From positions 15,001 through 79,000 of the forward strand of contig NZ_CP121445.1 in NCBI RefSeq assembly GCF_029689925.1: a stretch of 64,000 nt of DNA, written 5' to 3'. A model generated the notes under the pieces. That model made no database searches and had not been told where the DNA came from. It saw nothing but the letters and a program-made list of their open reading frames with translations. Source of the DNA: Anaerocolumna sp. AGMB13025. GTDB lineage: Bacteria > Bacillota > Clostridia > Lachnospirales > Lachnospiraceae. Positions 9,976 to 18,451 of this stretch are shown here, one piece after another; position 1 is the first letter of the stretch, and the number at the start of each line of letters is the position of its first letter. The translations under genes and the position numbers were made by a program.

Positions 9976-11407
9976 TATAAAGGAAGATGTCAGACAACTT
10001 TTAATAAAAATCGTATTGCCTTTCAGAAGAAAAAAAGAGGAATGGCTGGGAAAATTCCGTTTTTCTATTGCTTTTCGTATTTCGCTTCATTATTTGAAAT
10101 TATTGGTTATTAATGGTGCTGTGTTTGTGGTTGCTTTTATGATGCTTTACTATGGCGCGGAATGGAAAAGCAGTAATAAAAAAGCTGATAAAATAATTGA
10201 TTTTATTCAGAAATCAAATCCGGAAGCGATAACCGCTGAGACAGTCAATCCTTATTTTATGGATGGTATTACTCTTAAAGTTGTTGATAATACGGATAAT
10301 ACGGTAATTTACGATGACCTGAACAAGGACTTATCTGAGGAAAAGAAAATATTCGGGCATATTTTTTATAAAAGCAGCGATGATTTTTTTATACCGATTG
10401 TTATAATGACAGATACAGAGGAAATAAGCACGGATATTAAGAAATATACCGTACATTTTCAGTATGATCTGACCGAGAGTGGTGAAAAGCTTAAGTGGCT
10501 CCTTGGTTCAATGACTATACTGTATAGTATATTAGTGTATTATATTATTAAGCAGGGAAAGAAAAGTGATCAAAAATTACTGGAACCCATATATGAAATG
10601 TCTGCCACAGCGAACCGGCTTACAGTTAATAATCTCCATAGCCAGCGTCTAAATGTAGAAGGGACAAAGAATGAATTAAAGGATCTGGCCAATGTTATAA
10701 ACAGTATGCTGGATCGAATTGAAGTATCCTATGAAAGTCAGAAACAATTCGTATCAGATGCTTCTCATGAACTCAGGACACCAATTGCGGTTATACAAGG
10801 ATATGGAAATCTGTTAAACCGCTGGGGAACCAAGGACGAAGAGGTATTATTGGAATCCATTGAGGCAATAAACAAGGAAGCAAAGTCAATGCAGGATCTA
10901 GTGGAGAAATTATTATTTTTATCAAGGCATGATAAAAAAACCTTAAAGTTGGAAAAGGTTAAATTTAACATGTGTCATGTAGTGGAAGAAATGGTAAAGG
11001 AAACAAAGCTGGTGACGGCTAACCGGATAATAGAGAGTCCAATACTCGAAGATGTGGTAGTCTATGGGGATAAACAGGCTTTAAAACAAGCAATCCGTGT
11101 ATTTATTGATAATGCAGTAAAATACACCAGAGACGGGGATTCTATAACGATTTTATGCCAGAACGATGATGGGGACTGCATAATAACAGTTTCGGACACC
11201 GGTATGGGAATGACTAGAAAAGATGTGGATAATATATTTGAAAGGTTCTACCGTTCTGACCAAGTTAGAAATGAAAAAATCTATGGACACGGACTTGGTT
11301 TATCCATTGCGAAGTTGATTATATTAGGGCATACAGGCAGGATTAAAGTGCGGTCCCAGCTGACGAAAGGGACAACCTTTATTATTACGTTACCAAAAAG
11401 ATTCTAA
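9965..11407 (+). CDS. sensor histidine kinase, partner of the preceding regulator
   Basis: This 480-aa membrane kinase has one transmembrane helix near 46-64, an extracytoplasmic segment of about 110 residues, and a second helix near 178-196. A HAMP-like linker and the H box SDASHELRTPI with H268 follow. N, G1 and G2 boxes (DNAVKYTRDG, SDTGMGM, GHGLGLSIAK) show an intact HATPase domain. The architecture resembles ArlS/CssS-type kinases that sense envelope conditions; the ligand is unknown. It overlaps the regulator gene by 11 bases and ends before a strong terminator at 11530. Confidence 0.92.
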   Translation: MKFNIKEDVRQLLIKIVLPFRRKKEEWLGKFRFSIAFRISLHYLKLLVINGAVFVVAFMMLYYGAEWKSSNKKADKIIDFIQKSNPEAITAETVNPYFMDGITLKVVDNTDNTVIYDDLNKDLSEEKKIFGHIFYKSSDDFFIPIVIMTDTEEISTDIKKYTVHFQYDLTESGEKLKWLLGSMTILYSILVYYIIKQGKKSDQKLLEPIYEMSATANRLTVNNLHSQRLNVEGTKNELKDLANVINSMLDRIEVSYESQKQFVSDASHELRTPIAVIQGYGNLLNRWGTKDEEVLLESIEAINKEAKSMQDLVEKLLFLSRHDKKTLKLEKVKFNMCHVVEEMVKETKLVTANRIIESPILEDVVVYGDKQALKQAIRVFIDNAVKYTRDGDSITILCQNDDGDCIITVSDTGMGMTRKDVDNIFERFYRSDQVRNEKIYGHGLGLSIAKLIILGHTGRIKVRSQLTKGTTFIITLPKRF

Positions 11408-11529
11408 GTGTATAGCTATTTGGCTAAAGATTATTAGAGGTAAAACGACGGAAGCAGAAAATCCGTAATTTATATTTACTTATTTATTGCCCATTTACTT
11501 ATTAACTGCTAATTTATTTTAAAAAAAAA

Positions 11530-11580
11530 TAGAAAATTACTGACTAATCAGATAATCTGATACCAGTCAGTAATTTTCTA
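11530..11580. terminator. strong bidirectional terminator between convergent genes
   Basis: Perfect 16-base arms TAGAAAATTACTGACT (11530-11545) and AGTCAGTAATTTTCTA (11565-11580) surround a smaller nested TCAGAT/ATCTGA stem. A-rich and T-rich flanks let it serve both the histidine kinase (plus) and the chemotaxis receptor (minus). Confidence 0.85.
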
Positions 11581-11606
11581 ATTAAGCAGATAATTTTTAT
11601 TTTCTG

Positions 11607-13241
11607 TTACGAAAGTCCTTTAAAAGTCACAATCTCTGAGGCATCTAAACCGCATTGGATAATTCCAGGTCTGCCGATTAAGGAAAGGCCGGTATATTTA
11701 AATAATTTGCCATCGACTTCACGAAAAGAGAATCTTTGATTTACTTTTGCGGCTGGATTGTCCAATATTTCTATGAATTCATAGGTCTGAGTACCTTTTT
11801 CCCGACTGAAGCAAAAACCCAGGATATCTTTATTACTGGTTTGAGTAATAACACCGTTTTCATTAATCAAATGCAGCTCGGTCAATCCAGTTTCAATTGT
11901 CAAGCGGACTAAATCCTCTGAAGTTAAAGGGTTTTCTGCATGGAGCTTTGCTATATGTGAACCTGCCAGTAACATTTGTTCCCCGATGACTTTATCATAT
12001 TTCTCCATGATTCCCTCCAGATTATCAGAGATAACCAGTAATTCCTTTGTGCTTTCATTATTAAGCTGTACATCTTCTAGTCTTGTTACTACTACACTTG
12101 CAATTTCCTGGACAGAGGCAGTACCAGTATGTCCTTTATCGGCGAGGTTTTTCGTACTTTCTGATATGAGATCCGTATCCTTAGCTTGGTGGTTTACATC
12201 ATTAGTAATACGTTCCATTAAGGCTACGGTTTGATCCATAGCCCCTATAATATTATTTAAGTTATCTTTGGCATAATCCGAGAGGACTACACCTTTATCA
12301 ACTTCTTCCCGGACTTGTTTCATAGAGGTTACGGCGTGGGATACTTCTGTCTGTATGGTTAATATAAGGTTATTGATTTTATCTGCCGCTTGTTTGGTTT
12401 CATCAGATAGTTTACGAACTTCTTCGGATACAATGGCAAAACCTTTCCCATGTTCTCCTGCTCTTGCTGACTCAATGGCAGCATTTAATGCCAGCATATT
12501 GGTCTGACCGGCAATGGTAGTTATGGAAGCGGTTATATCACCGATTTCCCTTGTAACCAGTTCCAGCTTAGATATGATTTGGGATGCATTTAAGACATTA
12601 TCCTTAATTTGATACATAGATCCTGTTAACTCTGAAACGGCAGAACCACCTGTGACTGCGGCGTTATTGGCACAATGGACACTGTCGGCTGCACAAGCGC
12701 TATTGGATGTAATATTTGTGCTACTTAAAGCTAATTGCGTGGTGGCAGCAGCCACATCAGTTAACATTCCGGTGGTTTCTTCAAAAAACCCACGAATATC
12801 TGTCAGATTTTCATTTAAGTCCTCCATTTCAGAGGTTGTTCTGGTAGAGGAGGAATTAATCCTGTCTGCAGATAGTTTTATGGATACAGCAGAGTGTAGA
12901 AGTTCATAGACCCAGGTGTTAAACATATCTTTCAGCTTGTCAAACTGCTCCATGACGGATCGTATTTCTTTCTGACCTGTTTTAATATTTAGATGTCCGG
13001 TAAAGTTCCCTTCGTTAAATTGGATTAGATTTCGCTTCATCTCCGTAACCAGTTGATTGATTTGTCGGTTTGTTATAATAAGAATGATTCCAGAAAGGAA
13101 AAATGATGCGAGAAGAAAGATAATTAGTGGTAGATAAGGGACTAAATCGAAGCGTCTGGTAATTATAGGTATACCGACGTAGAGCAAGGTGTTCATTCCT
13201 ACAAGTAGTAGAGTTTGTTTTAAGTTAAGTTTTTTAGTCAT
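11607..13241 (-). CDS. methyl-accepting chemotaxis protein with C-terminal sensory region
   Basis: The 544-aa chemoreceptor has two closely spaced transmembrane helices (about 10-28 and 35-57) with only a few residues between them, so it lacks a periplasmic ligand domain. The signalling hairpin ITTIAGQTNMLALNAAIESA (about 240-259), continuing to EEVRKLSDE, is canonical for contacts with CheA and CheW. After the coiled coil, residues of about 430-544 form an extra globular domain (ELHLINENGVITQTSN) that looks like a PAS or Cache-type sensor in the cytoplasm. Its input may thus be internal. Translation starts directly behind one copy of the structured leader described at 13242-13362. Confidence 0.92.
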   Translation of the reverse strand: MTKKLNLKQTLLLVGMNTLLYVGIPIITRRFDLVPYLPLIIFLLASFFLSGIILIITNRQINQLVTEMKRNLIQFNEGNFTGHLNIKTGQKEIRSVMEQFDKLKDMFNTWVYELLHSAVSIKLSADRINSSSTRTTSEMEDLNENLTDIRGFFEETTGMLTDVAAATTQLALSSTNITSNSACAADSVHCANNAAVTGGSAVSELTGSMYQIKDNVLNASQIISKLELVTREIGDITASITTIAGQTNMLALNAAIESARAGEHGKGFAIVSEEVRKLSDETKQAADKINNLILTIQTEVSHAVTSMKQVREEVDKGVVLSDYAKDNLNNIIGAMDQTVALMERITNDVNHQAKDTDLISESTKNLADKGHTGTASVQEIASVVVTRLEDVQLNNESTKELLVISDNLEGIMEKYDKVIGEQMLLAGSHIAKLHAENPLTSEDLVRLTIETGLTELHLINENGVITQTSNKDILGFCFSREKGTQTYEFIEILDNPAAKVNQRFSFREVDGKLFKYTGLSLIGRPGIIQCGLDASEIVTFKGLS

Positions 13242-13362
13242 TTTTTACCCATTGCCTATCGATAGTTAATTCTCGATAGCGCCACATAAAAGGTGAAACA
13301 AGTTTCACCGGTTGAAAGAATCATAGAGTGGCATCCTTTCAAATCAAAATTTTCTTTCAACC
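13242..13362 (-). promoter_or_regulatory. structured pseudoknot leader, copy C, before the chemotaxis receptor
   Basis: Read on the minus strand, P1 pairs GGTTGAAAGAA (13362-13352) with TTCTTTCAACC (13320-13310). P2 pairs GCCAC within 13333-13327 with GTGGC (13285-13281). P3 is GGTGAAAC/GTTTCACC (13309-13292) and P4 is CTATCGA/TCGATAG (13279-13256). The ribosome-site GCAATGGG and the ATG follow. P2 crosses P1, so the fold is a pseudoknot. P4 differs in sequence from the other copies yet still pairs. Upstream, about 13363-13400 repeats the middle of the motif (GGATGCCAAC...GATTCTTTCAA), a partial tandem duplication. Function unknown. Confidence 0.75.
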
Positions 13363-13958
13363 TTTGAAAGAATCGTAGAGTTGGCATCCTTTCTGTTTAT
13401 ATTTTTTTCAACGTTCTAAACCGGATGCCACTTTTGGGGCTACTCAAACTATAAAGTATAGAAGAGCTAAACAAATTACTCAGGTATCTTTTTGTGTTTT
13501 TACAGTGGTAAGTAAATTAACTCTTTGAAGATACTTTTTTCATAACACTTCGTGAAAGAGTTTCGCCTAAGTAGACGAATGAAAATTGAGTAAAATAAGA
13601 TAATTAAACCGCTCAGAATTAACTGTTATATTATTTACATTACATATCCCAAGTCAATTGCATTACTCCCGCGAATAAACAGGTTAAATTGTCAAGCTTT
13701 ACCTCCTTTGTATAAAAAAAGTGCCGGTACAAGTTTTACACTTGAACTCAACACCTTTTATTGAACGAATTAGTTGTAACTTTTTATTTTTTACAAACAA
13801 AACAGGAATGAATAGCAGCCATGTTATCATAGAAGTTACGAGCTATTAAATTTTGATAGAAATAATATTTATCCATATTATCACACTTTTGTTTGATTGA
13901 CCAGTATATAAATTAAAATTTTTAGATTTTTAGATTTGATGATATTTTATAGTTTAAA
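13363..13958. other. intergenic stretch without a convincing gene
   Basis: The first 40 bases are the partial duplicate of the leader. Beyond that the DNA is AT-rich. On the minus strand a 30-codon frame (13784-13876, ending HSCFVCKK) has no good ribosome site. A weak stem AAGTG/CACTT with seven A residues on one side lies at 13714-13743. I cannot assign a function to either. Confidence 0.5.
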
Positions 13959-14210
13959 GATGAATAGGAAAGGCTAGATGGATAGGAAAGATTAGATGAA
14001 TAAGAAAGGTTAGATGAATAAGAAAGGTTAGATGAATAGGAAAGGTTTGATATATAGGAAAAGCTAGATTAATAGGAAAGGTTAGATGAATAAGAAAGGT
14101 TAGATGAATAGGAAAGGCTAGATGAATAGGAAAGGCTAGATGAATAGGAAAGGTTTGATATATAGAAAATTCTGTATAAATAGAAAAGGCTGTACAAATA
14201 GAATAAGTGG
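13959..14210. repeat. 18-bp minisatellite, about 14 units
   Basis: The unit GATGAATAGGAAAGGTTA and close variants repeat in exact 18-base register from 13959, with units 1-11 well conserved and the last three decayed. A higher-order pattern is visible: variant units GATATATAGGAAAAGCTA and GATATATAGAAAATTCTG recur after six units. All plus-strand frames contain a stop in the unit and the one open minus frame is broken in the GATTAATAGG unit, so it is not coding. It lies between the leader of the chemotaxis receptor and the end of the ABC operon. Confidence 0.9.
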
Positions 14211-14405
14211 TATATTCTGTAAAACAATTACTATCTGGTATGAAATAATTATTAAATTAAGGAGTTGTGGGAGTATATGATTTCTATTAAGTTGAACCTA
14301 TTATTAATAAACCATTGGGGCAGATTTGGATGTGTTGCTTTCCAAACTGCCCCAGATGGTTTTAAATTATTTTATTTTAAATTAGTTATAATCCATAACT
14401 TTGAT

Positions 14406-16181
14406 TTAAATATTTTTAAATTGTGCCATATATAAATCATAATACATACCCTTTTTCGCTAATAACTCACTGGCACTACCCTGTTCCTTAATACCTCCGT
14501 CGTCGATAACAAAGATACGGTCTGCTTTCTGAATAGTGGATAAGCGATGGGCAATAACAAATGAGGTTCTTCCCTTTAATAAGGCCTCTATTCCCTGCTG
14601 TACCAGAAGTTCTGTATGGGTATCAATACTTGAGGTTGCTTCATCAAGGATGAGGATCTTGGGCATGGAGACCATAGTTCTGGCAAAGGCAAGAAGCTGT
14701 CGCTGACCCACGGATAAACCGGTTCCACGTTCCTTTAATTCGGTATCGTAGCCTTTTTCCAGCTTCATGATGAAATCATGGGCATTAACTGCCTTGGCAG
14801 CTGCGATAAGATCTTCATCAGTCGCATCTAATTTACCGTAACGCAGATTATCTTTAATGGTTCCCGAGAATAAGAAATTATCCTGGGTCATGATGCCCAT
14901 CTGCTGTCTCAGACTTTCTATAGACACTTCTTTTACATTATAATTATCAATAAAAATATTACCTTCCTGTATATCATAAAAACGGCTGATCAGATTAACA
15001 ACGGTGGTTTTACCGGCACCGGTTGGTCCAACCAGGGCGATGGTTTCACCGGGTTTTACATGAAAGCTTACATCTTTAAGAACCTGAGTATCTTTGTCAT
15101 AAGCAAAGGATACATGCTCAAAACGTATGCTTCCTTTAATCTCAGGAAGCTCTGTTACTTCATTACCATCGTTAATCTCAGGTTTCGTGTCCATAATCTC
15201 AAAGATTCTTTCCGCACCGGAAATGTTGGTCACCAACTGATTATAGAAGTTGCTTAAGTTCATGATAGGTCGCCAGAACATGGAGATATAAGTTCCAAAG
15301 GCAATCAGGGTACCTACCTGTACTGCGTTGGTACCGGTTAATTTAACGCCGAAGTAATAAAGGGATACCATACCAAGTCCCCAGCAGAAATCAATTACAG
15401 GTCCAAACGCATCATTGAGTACAACAGCCTTTACAAAGGCACCCCGGTGTTCTGCAAGTAATTCATCAAAAGCAGCTGCGGTTTCCCCTTCGGCTGTAAA
15501 ACTTTGTACTACCCGCATACCGGAGAGATCTTCATGAATAAAGGCATTTAAGTTAGAGTTCTTTTTACGGTAGGTCTGCCATCTGACATGAGAATAGATC
15601 TGGATCAGCCACATTCCTATAATCATTACCGGCAAGCTGATTAAAGCAGCAAGTGCCAGTCTGTAATTCATTACCAGCATGATACCGACAACCGCACAGA
15701 TTGTGATGAAATCAGGTATTAAAGTTGTAACACTGTTGGACAAGACATCTTTTAATGAATTAACATCCCCAATAATTCTTGCCAGAATCTTACCAGTGGG
15801 GCGGCTGTCAAAAAAGCTGAAACTTAGTTTCTGTATATGGGTATAAAGTTCCTGTCTGACAGTTAGCAATACTTTGTTGGAAATTTTGGCCATAATATAC
15901 ATTCTTAGTTTTACTAGCAGGATAAATATTATATTTAATCCGATTGCAAAGATGCCAAGCCTCACAAGACCATGTATATCGCGTTGTTTGATATTAACAT
16001 CTATGGCATGTTCCACGATGAGTGGGTTTATTAAGCTGATTGTTACGGTAAGAGCCATAATAATAAGTACTATGACAATTTCCTTTTTATAAGATAGTAA
16101 ATATTTAAATAATCGAAGTAAAGTTATTACTTTACCAGTGCTGACGGATTTTTCATCGTCACGGACTGAATTAACTGACAT
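14406..16181 (-). CDS. heterodimeric ABC exporter, BmrD-like subunit
   Basis: This 591-aa half-transporter has an N-terminal six-helix membrane domain and a C-terminal ATPase. Walker A is GPTGAGKTT, the signature is LSVGQ instead of LSGGQ, and Walker B with the catalytic glutamate is ILILDEATSSID. It is the second gene of the pair, 42 bases behind its partner. Together they form a heterodimer of the BmrCD/LmrCD multidrug exporter type with one degenerate and one active ATP site, because the partner has Asp where this subunit has the catalytic Glu. The likely substrates are drugs or antibiotics; this is family knowledge. Confidence 0.9.
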   Translation of the reverse strand: MSVNSVRDDEKSVSTGKVITLLRLFKYLLSYKKEIVIVLIIMALTVTISLINPLIVEHAIDVNIKQRDIHGLVRLGIFAIGLNIIFILLVKLRMYIMAKISNKVLLTVRQELYTHIQKLSFSFFDSRPTGKILARIIGDVNSLKDVLSNSVTTLIPDFITICAVVGIMLVMNYRLALAALISLPVMIIGMWLIQIYSHVRWQTYRKKNSNLNAFIHEDLSGMRVVQSFTAEGETAAAFDELLAEHRGAFVKAVVLNDAFGPVIDFCWGLGMVSLYYFGVKLTGTNAVQVGTLIAFGTYISMFWRPIMNLSNFYNQLVTNISGAERIFEIMDTKPEINDGNEVTELPEIKGSIRFEHVSFAYDKDTQVLKDVSFHVKPGETIALVGPTGAGKTTVVNLISRFYDIQEGNIFIDNYNVKEVSIESLRQQMGIMTQDNFLFSGTIKDNLRYGKLDATDEDLIAAAKAVNAHDFIMKLEKGYDTELKERGTGLSVGQRQLLAFARTMVSMPKILILDEATSSIDTHTELLVQQGIEALLKGRTSFVIAHRLSTIQKADRIFVIDDGGIKEQGSASELLAKKGMYYDLYMAQFKNI

Positions 16182-16223
16182 TCGTTTTCCTCCTTAAAAG
16201 GATTTAAAGATAAATCGGCGAAA

Positions 16224-17960
16224 TTAAACTGCGATGGTATTGCTTTTTAAATATTCGCCGTACTGAGCCATATAAGTCGCATAATACAGACCCTTTGCTT
16301 CCAGTAATTCTTCATGGGTACCACGTTCTGCTATGGTGCCTTCATCCAATATGATAATCTCATCTGCATTTCTTACTGCAGAAATACGATGGGCAATTAT
16401 AATTTTAGTTGTGTTGTTAAGTTCGCTAAGCGCTTTCTGTATTAAATGTTCGGTTTCCATATCAAGGGCGGAGGTTGAATCATCAAGTACCAGAATAGGA
16501 GTCTTTTTAGCCAGGGATCTGGCAATACTGATTCTTTGCTTCTGGCCGCCGGACAAACCAACACCTCGTTCACCAATAATGGTTTCATACTGATTATCCA
16601 TGCGTTCGATGAAATCATTTGCCTGTGCATTGGCGGCGGCGTGTAATATTTCTTCCTCGTTAATAAGAGCCCTATTACCTAATTTAATGTTTTCCGTAAC
16701 CGTATCAGAGAATAGGAATACATCCTGCATTACTAAAGAGATGCTGCCCCGGAGTTCTTTTAAGGATAAATCTTTGATATTTACCCCATCCAGCCGAACT
16801 TCACCTTTATTCACATCATAAAATCTTTGTAACAGATTAATAATGGAAGATTTACCTGCGCCCGTGGCACCCATTATGCCGATGGTCTTACCGTGTTCCA
16901 GTTTAAAATTAATATCTGTTAAGATACTCTTATCACCCTGGGAAAAGGAAACATGGTTAAATTCGATGGTACCTTTTACATCCTTCAAATTTGTACAAAC
17001 TTCTTTTTCTTTTATGACCGGTGTTTCTTTTAAAATCTTTTGTATTTTTTTGTTGGAGGCAAAGGCAGAAGCTAAGTCATTGCTTAACCAGCCAAGCATT
17101 TCCATGGGCCATACAATATTGTTGGAGTATTCAGTAAAGGCACCTAAGGTACCAAGGGTTATTTCATCTCTGATAACCAGGATACCACCAAATATGATTA
17201 CTAAAACCGGAAGTAATTTCGTGATAAATTGAAAATACGGATTATATTTGACAAATACTCTGGATTGTTTCATATTCAAATCATAATAACGCTGGTTATG
17301 GGATAAGAATTTTTTTATCTCAAACTTTTCACGGGCAAAGGCCTTAACAGTCCTTACACCTGCCAGATTTTCCTGGGCTACCGTGTTCAGTACGGCATTT
17401 TCTTCACTGATTTCTTCATATACGTTGCCTAAACTTTTTTCCATAAAGATTGCAATGCAGGCAACAATGGGCATTGCGATCAGAGGTATAATAGTTAATT
17501 TAGGGCTTAGCTTAATCATGCAGTAAAGGACAATGGAAGTATGGATAACTACTTCTATTACCAACATTCCGACAAATCCTAAGGCACTCCAGATTTTATC
17601 TACGTCATCCTTAACCCTTGACATTAACTCCCCTGTATTAGTTTTATCAAAAAACTGGATAGATAAGGTCTGGATATGACGGAATAGATTTCTTCTGATA
17701 TCAGCTGATATCTTGGAGCTTACCAGGTCGAAAATCAACTCTTTTAAGTATCCGAAAATACATCTTCCGACGCCGATAATAAGAATCATAACCAGTAATC
17801 TGGTCAGTAAACTCATATTACCCCCTACAATTACCTCATCTATAATTCGTTTGGTTATCTGCGGTGACAGCATATCCAGGGATACACCAATTATCATGCA
17901 GATGAGTGCAAAAACATACGCATACCAATATTTGCGCATATATTTCATAATTTTATTCAT
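16224..17960 (-). CDS. heterodimeric ABC exporter, BmrC-like subunit with degenerate Walker B
   Basis: The 578-aa half-transporter carries Walker A GATGAGKSS and the canonical signature LSGGQKQR. Its Walker B motif reads ILVLDDSTSALD: the catalytic Glu is replaced by Asp, the hallmark of the BmrC-type member of a heterodimer. The ATG at 17960 with GGGAGG five bases before it is preferred over a TTG at 18008. The gene lies 90 bases behind a terminator that is preceded by a leader peptide and promoter, the same architecture as the bmrB-bmrC-bmrD attenuation system of Bacillus subtilis. Expression is therefore probably induced by ribosome-targeting antibiotics. Confidence 0.9.
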   Translation of the reverse strand: MNKIMKYMRKYWYAYVFALICMIIGVSLDMLSPQITKRIIDEVIVGGNMSLLTRLLVMILIIGVGRCIFGYLKELIFDLVSSKISADIRRNLFRHIQTLSIQFFDKTNTGELMSRVKDDVDKIWSALGFVGMLVIEVVIHTSIVLYCMIKLSPKLTIIPLIAMPIVACIAIFMEKSLGNVYEEISEENAVLNTVAQENLAGVRTVKAFAREKFEIKKFLSHNQRYYDLNMKQSRVFVKYNPYFQFITKLLPVLVIIFGGILVIRDEITLGTLGAFTEYSNNIVWPMEMLGWLSNDLASAFASNKKIQKILKETPVIKEKEVCTNLKDVKGTIEFNHVSFSQGDKSILTDINFKLEHGKTIGIMGATGAGKSSIINLLQRFYDVNKGEVRLDGVNIKDLSLKELRGSISLVMQDVFLFSDTVTENIKLGNRALINEEEILHAAANAQANDFIERMDNQYETIIGERGVGLSGGQKQRISIARSLAKKTPILVLDDSTSALDMETEHLIQKALSELNNTTKIIIAHRISAVRNADEIIILDEGTIAERGTHEELLEAKGLYYATYMAQYGEYLKSNTIAV

Positions 17961-18049
17961 AAAATCCTCCCACGCTGAGTCAAATGTTAACAAAAGATCC
18001 TGTCTCAATAATAAATTAATCGCTTTTATTCCCGCTCTGTTTTAAGGGC

Positions 18050-18077
18050 AAAAAAAAGCCGTGGCAATTACCACGGC
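18050..18077 (-). terminator. attenuator terminator in the leader of the ABC exporter operon
   Basis: On the minus strand GCCGTGG-TAATTG-CCACGGC is a perfect 7-base GC-rich stem followed by eight T residues. It lies between the leader peptide stop (18146) and the exporter start (17960), so by default it should stop transcription before the operon. Confidence 0.85.
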
Positions 18078-18145
18078 AATAAAAGTCAATCTCATATAAA
18101 TGATTCCATAAGTAGAATGGTGCTTTCTAGATATGTTTCAAATCA

Positions 18146-18229
18146 TTAAATGTTAAAACCTATTATTGAGGTAATCTTACATAATGTTATGGTCTTTAAG
18201 TTACGGCTTCTAAATATTAAATTCATCAT
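18146..18229 (-). CDS. 27-aa leader peptide controlling the ABC exporter operon
   Basis: The frame reads MMNLIFRSRNLKTITLCKIT followed by SIIGFNI. A GAGAGG ribosome site lies about 8 bases before the first ATG, and an excellent promoter begins 35 bases further upstream. The reading frame ends about 70 bases before a strong terminator. This promoter, short peptide, terminator and exporter order is that of bmrB, where slowed translation of the leader prevents formation of the terminator. The peptide itself does not resemble BmrB, so the parallel rests on layout. Confidence 0.65.
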   Translation of the reverse strand: MMNLIFRSRNLKTITLCKITSIIGFNI

Positions 18230-18263
18230 GGTTTTTACCTCTCTTTCTTTATAGTCTTTTCCC

Positions 18264-18291
18264 ATTATAACACATTAGTAAATATTGTCAA
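18264..18291 (-). promoter_or_regulatory. sigma-A promoter of the ABC exporter operon
   Basis: On the minus strand a perfect TTGACA (18291-18286) and a perfect TATAAT (18269-18264) are separated by 16 bases. Transcription would begin near 18257 and run through the leader peptide and attenuator. Confidence 0.85.
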
Positions 18292-18451
18292 CCAAAAAAT
18301 TAAATTTATTGATAAACAATTATCAATTATTTAGAAAGATTAATATTTTATTAACTTTTCCAATATTCAAAGATTGTTCATATTTGTATGATATAATAAG
18401 TCGAAATGGGTTTTAAGGGGTGTTCCTTATTTAAGGAGGAGAACAAGGACT

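Noticed and set aside
13784..13876. 30-codon minus frame ending HSCFVCKK, possibly a second leader peptide
   Set aside because: No ribosome site and only a weak 5-bp stem with T run behind it; not enough to call a gene or attenuator.
8878..14210. CRISPR array as explanation for the tandem repeats
   Set aside because: The units are directly adjacent without unique spacers and no cas genes are present.
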